From: Ziziphus jujuba
Taxonomy: Eukaryota > Streptophyta > Magnoliopsida > Rosales > Rhamnaceae
Assembly: GCF_031755915.1 (NCBI RefSeq)
Contig: NC_083379.1
Span: 5,529,501-5,593,500 of the forward strand
Direction of reading: 5' to 3'
Length of the DNA: 64,000 nt
A program made the translations under genes and the position numbers. The notes below the pieces were generated by a model. That model searched no databases and had not been told where the DNA came from. It was given only the letters and a program-made list of their open reading frames with translations. Positions 58,516-64,000 of this stretch are shown in pieces. How positions within the stretch are numbered: the stretch's first letter is position 1; each line of letters begins with the position of its first letter.

Positions 58516-58745
58516 GTTGGACGTTGCAATCTGCTTAATTTTAAGCATGAATAGTTGTTTCAATATGTTTGAGTGGTGGATAATTTGTGAAAGGCCTGGT
58601 TGGCTACAGTGTACACGGTCTGGAAAGTCCACTTAGTGTACACACCTTGAAGAAACATTAATTTTCTAAGAAAAGGACGGAAGTGCTAGATATATCAAGT
58701 GATAACAAGAAAATTGAAGACGTGGGCAGCTGGGATGACAAAATT
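58505..58745. repeat. Intergenic block duplicated from 19270-19500
   Basis: The partner of the block upstream of copy 2. Here it directly abuts the exon-2 relic, indicating the boundaries of an old tandem-duplication unit. Confidence 0.7.
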
Positions 58746-59213
58746 TGTTTAATTTTACTTACCAGTAAGAACGAAGAGATATGATTATTACATATTATAT
58801 ATATGTATATATATTAGGTCAATAACCCTTTTCTGGTGAGACAGGGTAGGAGGGAGGGCCTTCAGTCCCACTCCACCTTGATGCCATCTCTATTTTAAAG
58901 TATCTTTAATGATTTTGTGGATTGCAAAATTTTTGTTGCTACATTAAAATATGAGAAGAGATTTTAAAATAAAAAAATAGGGGAAAAAAAAAAAAAAACA
59001 CCACTCAATCACTTTATTTAAACTCTGATAAGCTAACGTGGCCCCAAAAAAAAAAAAAAAAAAAAATTAAGAAGATTGTCGAAGAGGGTGTGTTAATGCG
59101 ATTCACTAAATAATAAAGACATCATTATTAATTGTTATTGTTTGATTAATTGAGATTTCGACACAAACATTGCATATTGATTTTTAAAGTGAGTGTTTAT
59201 TAAGTAAGTATTC

Positions 59214-59530
59214 GTGCCACATAAACTGCAATTCTTTCCAATTTGTGTGCCACATGGTGCTCTTTACCTATTCTTATTCTACATGGGCCAGATCAATCAT
59301 TAATTACGGTTACGTGTCTTAATGAAGAATTCGGAAAACATGGGTTGTTGATAGATTATATGAGCATCTCTAACATATATATGTATATATACATATATAA
59401 TTTTTTTTGAATAAACATCTCTTACATTCAAGCAGCATAAATTGCAATCCTTTCCAACTTTCGTGGCACATGGTGATCTTAACATATCCTTATTCTAAAT
59501 GGGCCAAACATGGATGGTTGATAGATTATG
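59214..59530. repeat. Local diverged duplication
   Basis: GCCACATAAACTGCAATTCTTTCCAA...GCCACATGGTG...TATTCTTATTCTACATGGGCCA recurs, diverged, from 59432 as AGCATAAATTGCAATCCTTTCCAA...GCACATGGTG...CTTATTCTAAATGGGCCA. Both copies are followed by GGTTGTTGATAGATTAT-like sequence. Confidence 0.7.
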
Positions 59531-60472
59531 ACCTAATTGACCTGTTTAATTTATTGGCCTGTCACGTCACTGCTAGTAACAACCACCATATTGACCTATC
59601 TTTCGTCTTAAGTCAAGATACCTAATCAATCCTTGTTCCCATTGAATGTGGAACAAAAAATAAAAAAAATAAAACAAGAGAAGGGGTTTGTGGTGTTTTG
59701 AACCCACTACGTTATGGATATGAGAGGAACATCAATTGAATCAGCCTTACTCGATATTTTTGTGATAAATTTGTTAAAATATGTTAAAAAAATTTTAAAT
59801 GGATTATAAAAGATATTTTATCCTCAGCTAATTGCAAGCAATAAAAAAATGGAACATCCATTGGGAAAAGCGATCATCTAAATTCAACCGAAAGATTGCG
59901 ATTTCCGTAAGGGGTCATAGAACCAAGTTTTCCTTCAATTTAAGATATGATACATAGTACCTTTTTTTGTTGATTATCGAAGTCTCAATTTTCCAACCAA
60001 ATACATGAAAATAAACATGCGAACAAAACTTCACTTTAAGTATCTTTAATGGGGATGTAAATTGTGAGAATAAACATGCAACATAATCAATTTACACAAT
60101 ATTTTACAAAAATTGTTCTCCTAGGATGAATTTTAAAATGTTACAGCAAGCCATTATTAAGGTAAATATATACTTTTAAAGACTTTATTAACTCTATTAG
60201 ATACTCCAAAATTTTCTAAAAAATAAAAATTTTCTCAATAAGTTATTTTAAAAAAAAAAAATTAATAAAATATTTAATTAATTGATAGTCGTAAATAATT
60301 TTTATACACATTATATTGGATAACAAATTTGGATTTAACTATCAATTTATACTATCTAAATTTAAATAATATGTATATGACGTATAAAAAGTAATTGATA
60401 TGTATCATTAAAGATCCTCTTAGCTGTCGAAAATGACAGAAATTCATTGATGGCACATATGCCTATAATGCA

Positions 60473-60589
60473 CTATATATACCAGGCCCATCAAAAGCGA
60501 CGACCGCTTGAGTTAGATTTCCAGCCAAATTCTTTTTCCCAAGCTCTTTCTCTGAATTCCATGTGTTGAGAATTTGAAGAAGAAAAAAA
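60473..60589 (+). promoter_or_regulatory. Core promoter and 5' leader of copy 3
   Basis: CTATATATA at 60473-60481 is a good TATA box 109 bp before the ATG at 60590. Transcription would start near 60510, leaving a leader of about 80 nt. The purine-rich run before the ATG (AGAAGAAAAAAAATGG) is a normal plant start context. Confidence 0.5.
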
Positions 60590-63500
60590 ATGGCTAGAAA
60601 TCTTAACATACGACACACCATCATTAGCCTTGTTATCCTCATATTGCTCATCTTCTTAGGACTAGGGGCAATCAAAATTTTCAACCAAAAAAAAGAAGCC
60701 ATCAAAATAGATGCACGAGTCAAGTTTGAGCATCCTGATGATGAAGGTATTTAAGCGAGCTTTCTCTTCACTTTTCCTTCTTGATGATATGCATTTTATT
60801 GTCATTCTAAATTGGTGGAGAATGAAAAGCATTGCATCTTCAACTTCCAACCTCAAGTTAGTCCATGAAGTGTCAGTGCGAGTATAAGAATTTTTTATCG
60901 TTTTAATTAATAGCAAAAGCTTTTATTAAAATTTCTTTAATATTTTAAAGGATGAAAATATTTAATTTCGGAACAAGATAAATAAAATAAAATTGATTGA
61001 AATAAGAGCATTTTCAAGGCTCTTCCTCCATTTTATATTTTTTATTTTAAAGAGGCAATATTTAAAAACAAATTCTAATCTATTATTTAGTTTGATTTTT
61101 TAAAATGCAGAATGGGTTTTGGAAAGCCAGAAACATTTTTTATATTTAATATTATTTAATGCTTATTAAAATTCCAAAATATTCTATTATATTAATATAT
61201 TTTAATTACTATTTATTTCTAAAAACAAAAAAATAAAAAAGAAAGAAAATGAACATAACAATAAAAGTTTAGTGAAAAAATAAAAATAAAAAGTGTAATA
61301 TAAAAAGCATTGTTGGAGAAATTTTTAAAATTTAACTCTTTACGTTTAAAAATATTTTTTATTCTATAAAAGGTATTTTTTATTTTTGAAGAGTCTTAGA
61401 AGATGCGCTAATATATCAATTGCAACTAATTGTTTTTAACTAAATAATACCGATCAATATAAACATTAAATAAAACAGAAAACAATAATATACTAATATT
61501 GTACGTACATTTCAATTATTTATATTTTAGTTGATTTTGTTTTTTTAAACTGATAAATTTAATTTGAATTGGTTTAGATGGTTTATCAATTTTTTTTTTT
61601 TTCTTCATACTTCTAATCATATGTTTCTTTGGCCATAAATTTGGTCACCCTAAGGAAAGCCAAAAAAGTAATCATGATTTTCCATTATTTTTTCTTGTTT
61701 CCAATATTAAGTGTTTGTTTGGCAGAGCTCTTTTTTAAGTTAAAAGCTCTACCTGAAGGCAAAAAAATTTTTTGTTGAAAAATAAGGGTGTTTGGTGTGA
61801 GATCCTACATCGTTTGGAGAGGGAAACGAAACATACCTTATAAGAGAGTGTGTATATTTTTTCTTGAGAGACCTTTTAAAATCGTGCGGGCTGGGTCCAA
61901 AGCGGACAATATCTCATGCGGATGGATTGGGCTGTTACATTTGGCAAAAGTCAATAAGCACTTGTTGACTAAAAAAACAGTTTTTTTAAACTGTTTTAGA
62001 AAGGCCCAAATTTTATGTTTTTTTTAAATAAAAAAAACTTTTTTTTTAGCTTATATGTAAACTCAATGAGCATTTAATATAGCCTTTTTAGTTTATATGA
62101 AAACTCATTGAGCAATTAATATAACTTTTTTTTATTTACAGCCAAACACTTATTAACTTTTTAATAAAAGTTCTTTTTAATAAAAAAATTATCAAGTCCC
62201 ACATCGGTTGGAAAGGGAAATGAAGCATGGCTTATAAGCATGTGGATACTTTTCCCTTGCAGACGCGTTTTGACAAAACCTTGAGGACTGGGTTGTAAGA
62301 GGATTTTCCAAGCCCAAAGAACCTTTCCTTGCAGACACATTTTGACAAAACCTTGAGGGCTGGGTTGTAAGAGGATTCCTCAGGCCCAAAGAGGACAATA
62401 TCTGTATGCGGATGGTCTGGGCTGAGCTCTTACATTATAAGAGGATTCCTGAGGTCCAAAGAGGACAATATCTGCATGCGGAATGGTCTGGGATGTCCAA
62501 AGAGGACAATATCTGCATGCGGAATGGTCTGGGATGGTCTGGGCTGAGCTGTTACAAAAAATATATCTTTATATCTACTTAAAATATACGTGTTATTTTA
62601 TCTGTTTTAAAGATTTATCTATCTATATTTAAATTATATTAAAATATTAACTGATTAAATAGTAATATTGTAAATTTATAACTAAAACTCTATTTTCATC
62701 AGCTATATCAAATGGATCCTAAACCAACTTTTATTAACTAAAAAGGAAAGAGCAGAAACAAAAAACAAAGAAAATCCAATAGAGCATTATATATGGACAC
62801 CCAAAAGATTATGGAAGGTAGGTGAAGAGTTTAATTATTGATGTGCAATCGCAGTGGAAGCTCTAAGAGAAATCAACCCCTGCAGCGGAGACCCAAACTG
62901 GGAAACACCAAACTATACTCAAGACGGGCCATTGTACAACAGTTCTCTTATTTGCAATTGTTGCTCTCCTGGTGTTGTTAAATGTCGCATTGTTGATAAA
63001 CTGTACGTACATGTCTTTTTATGATATTTTCCTACATTTTATAATCCCTAAATTTCTAAATTTGATTAATGATAATAGTCTCACATAGTTTTCCAAACAC
63101 CATGGCAACTGATATGGTAATTTCTAGTTACTAGAAAAACAAACAAATTAATATTTTACGTATGTTTGTCTGCTTTAATTTATCCATAAAGTAAAATATG
63201 ATCAGCATATCGAAGACTTAACTTATTTTTCTTTTAGCTACATAAACTTGAACTGGGCAAAACCTTGCATTTTTGTTAATACAGACTTGTTAAAGGGGAG
63301 GACCGTTGTGGTAAAATTCCACCATCTCTAGCAACGTTACCTTACCTTGGAGCAGTGTAAGGGAGATTTATTAATTTCTATTTAACACCATCTTGGATTG
63401 GATTAATTTGTAAATGCTAACTCTATATTTTCTTCACCCGTTTTTATAGTGATTTCACATGGAACTACCTAAGTGGTGGTATACCTCCAGAATGGACTTC

Positions 63501-64000
63501 TATGAAGGACTTGAATTATCTGTAACAAATTCCATCAACTTTTATCTCCAAGTTATCCAATTGATTTCTATATAAATATATACTTGTATATATATATATA
63601 TATATGTTCGAATTAATCACTTGTATGCATGTATGCTTATATGTATGTAGGTCCTTGTATGCGAACAATTTGTCAGGACCAATCCCCATCTACTTGGGAA
63701 ACATGACCTTTCCTGTATATGTGTATGCTCTAGAAATCTATAATTAATTTTCCAGTACCTTTGGAATAATTAGTTGAAAATCATTCTGGAGATTCATTAG
63801 TACTATAACACCGCTGTAATTACAAATTAAGAAGAGTATCTCATATATATTTTGCAGGAGGTTAGATAACAGCATGTTTTGTGGAACTATTCCCCCTGAG
63901 GTCGCCAAACTTTTTAACAAGGAGCATCTGTGAGTTCACTAATTACTTTGTGTTTTTACGCTTTCTCTACTTCTCTAGAATATTTTCTACGCATCATTTG
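60590..64000 (+). CDS. LRR-malectin receptor-like kinase, copy 3 (5' part, runs off window)
   Basis: Exons visible: 60590-60746, 62855-63002, 63285-63356, 63450-63521, 63651-63722, 63858-63929. Exon 1 starts MARNLNIRHTIISLVILILL, a hydrophobic signal peptide or anchor. Exon 2 encodes VEALREINPCSGDPNWE and ICNCCSPGVVKC. Against copy 2 it lacks roughly 12 residues of the cap (the DWNFS region). LRR exons follow with GKIPPSLATLPYL, NYLSGGIPPEWTSM, NNLSGPIPIYLG and NSMFCGTIPPE. All junctions are GT/AG in phase 2 except the first (phase 1), and no stop is seen. Its Trp codon in the 63450 exon is the one replaced by TGA in copy 1. Intron 1 (2.1 kb) holds two TRIM-derived repeats. Malectin and kinase parts lie outside the window, so functionality cannot be judged. 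Confidence 0.82.
61796..61939 (+). mobile_element. Solo TRIM LTR in intron 1 of copy 3, perfect TSD
   Basis: 144 bp, TGTGAGATCCTACATCG...GGGCTGTTACA, with the duplication TTTGG at 61791-61795 and 61940-61944. It belongs to the same TRIM family as 4086-4494 with small deletions. Confidence 0.88.
62190..62556 (+). mobile_element. Rearranged TRIM LTR with internal duplications in intron 1 of copy 3
   Basis: Starts with a damaged end (TCAAGTCCCACATCGG) and finishes GGGCTGAGCTGTTACA. Segments are reiterated: GACAAAACCTTGAG twice, TGTAAGAGGATT three times in slightly different form, and GTCCAAAGAGGACAATATCTG followed by CATGCGGAATGGTCTGGGATG in direct tandem. The result is about twice the length of a normal LTR. 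No clear target duplication is seen. Confidence 0.75.

Larger units (their letters stand above)
57013..60472. other. Intergenic region upstream of copy 3
   Basis: From 57013 to about 57990 the T-rich sequence ends in GGGGTATGACA, which may be the end of another repeat. Then come a 26-G run (58369-58394), a relic of the RLK family (about 58400-58515), the duplicated flank (58505-58745) and a local duplication (59214-59360 against 59432-59530). There are several homopolymers and no intact gene. Confidence 0.55.

Noticed and set aside
60463..60723. 86-codon minus-strand frame
   Set aside because: It is antisense to the copy 3 signal-peptide exon and has no supporting homology.

Overview
This is plant nuclear DNA, almost certainly from a eudicot. 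It is AT-rich and repeat-dense. It holds intron-rich receptor-kinase genes whose LRR exons are phase-2 blocks of about 72 nt, together with LTR retrotransposons primed by initiator Met-tRNA, TRIM elements and hAT elements. The species cannot be fixed from the sequence alone. There are no bacterial features, no CRISPR array and no rRNA or tRNA genes that I could recognise.

The window carries a tandem array of three related genes, all on the + strand, for LRR-malectin receptor-like kinases. They resemble LRR-RLK subfamily VIII-2, the Arabidopsis At1g53430/RFK1-like group. Copy 1 (647-13129) enters the window after its first two exons and runs to its stop codon. Copy 2 (23903-46903) is complete in extent and has a signal-peptide exon. 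Copy 3 (60590 to beyond 63929) starts here and leaves on the right. Copies 1 and 2 look like pseudogenes. Copy 1 has three in-frame stops, a TRIM in the malectin exon, an unidentified insertion in an LRR exon and a complete Copia element in a kinase exon. Copy 2 has an in-frame stop, frameshifts, a missing LRR exon and a damaged juxtamembrane junction. The part of copy 3 visible here shows no stop.

Mobile elements make up much of the window. (1) Copia-1 (6119-11256, minus strand) has apparently identical 443-bp LTRs and a TGTTA target duplication, but its gag-pol is broken. (2) Copia-2 (from 29731, plus strand) lies in a copy-2 intron, is split by three later insertions and lacks its 3' half. 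(3) Seven copies of a 2.7-3.5 kb family run from TGTAACACC to GGTCCTGACA in one orientation. They look like solo LTRs; copies D, F and G have perfect 5-bp target duplications. (4) There is one complete 409-bp TRIM and three solo or rearranged TRIM LTRs. (5) There are two copies, in opposite orientation, of a roughly 1.1-kb non-autonomous hAT element, one with a perfect 8-bp target duplication. The nesting is deep: copy-2 intron > Copia-2 > LTR-like element C > hAT.

Layout: 1-646 intron of copy 1; 647-13129 copy 1 with its insertions; 13130-14516 intergenic; 14517-17538 element A; 17539-20586 very AT-rich intergenic; 20587-23445 element B; 23446-23902 promoter region of copy 2; 23903-46903 copy 2 with hAT-1, a TRIM LTR, Copia-2 and elements C, D and E; 46904-50407 intergenic; 50408-57012 element F with G nested inside; 57013-60589 intergenic, including a relic of the gene family and a 26-G run; 60590 to the end, copy 3.
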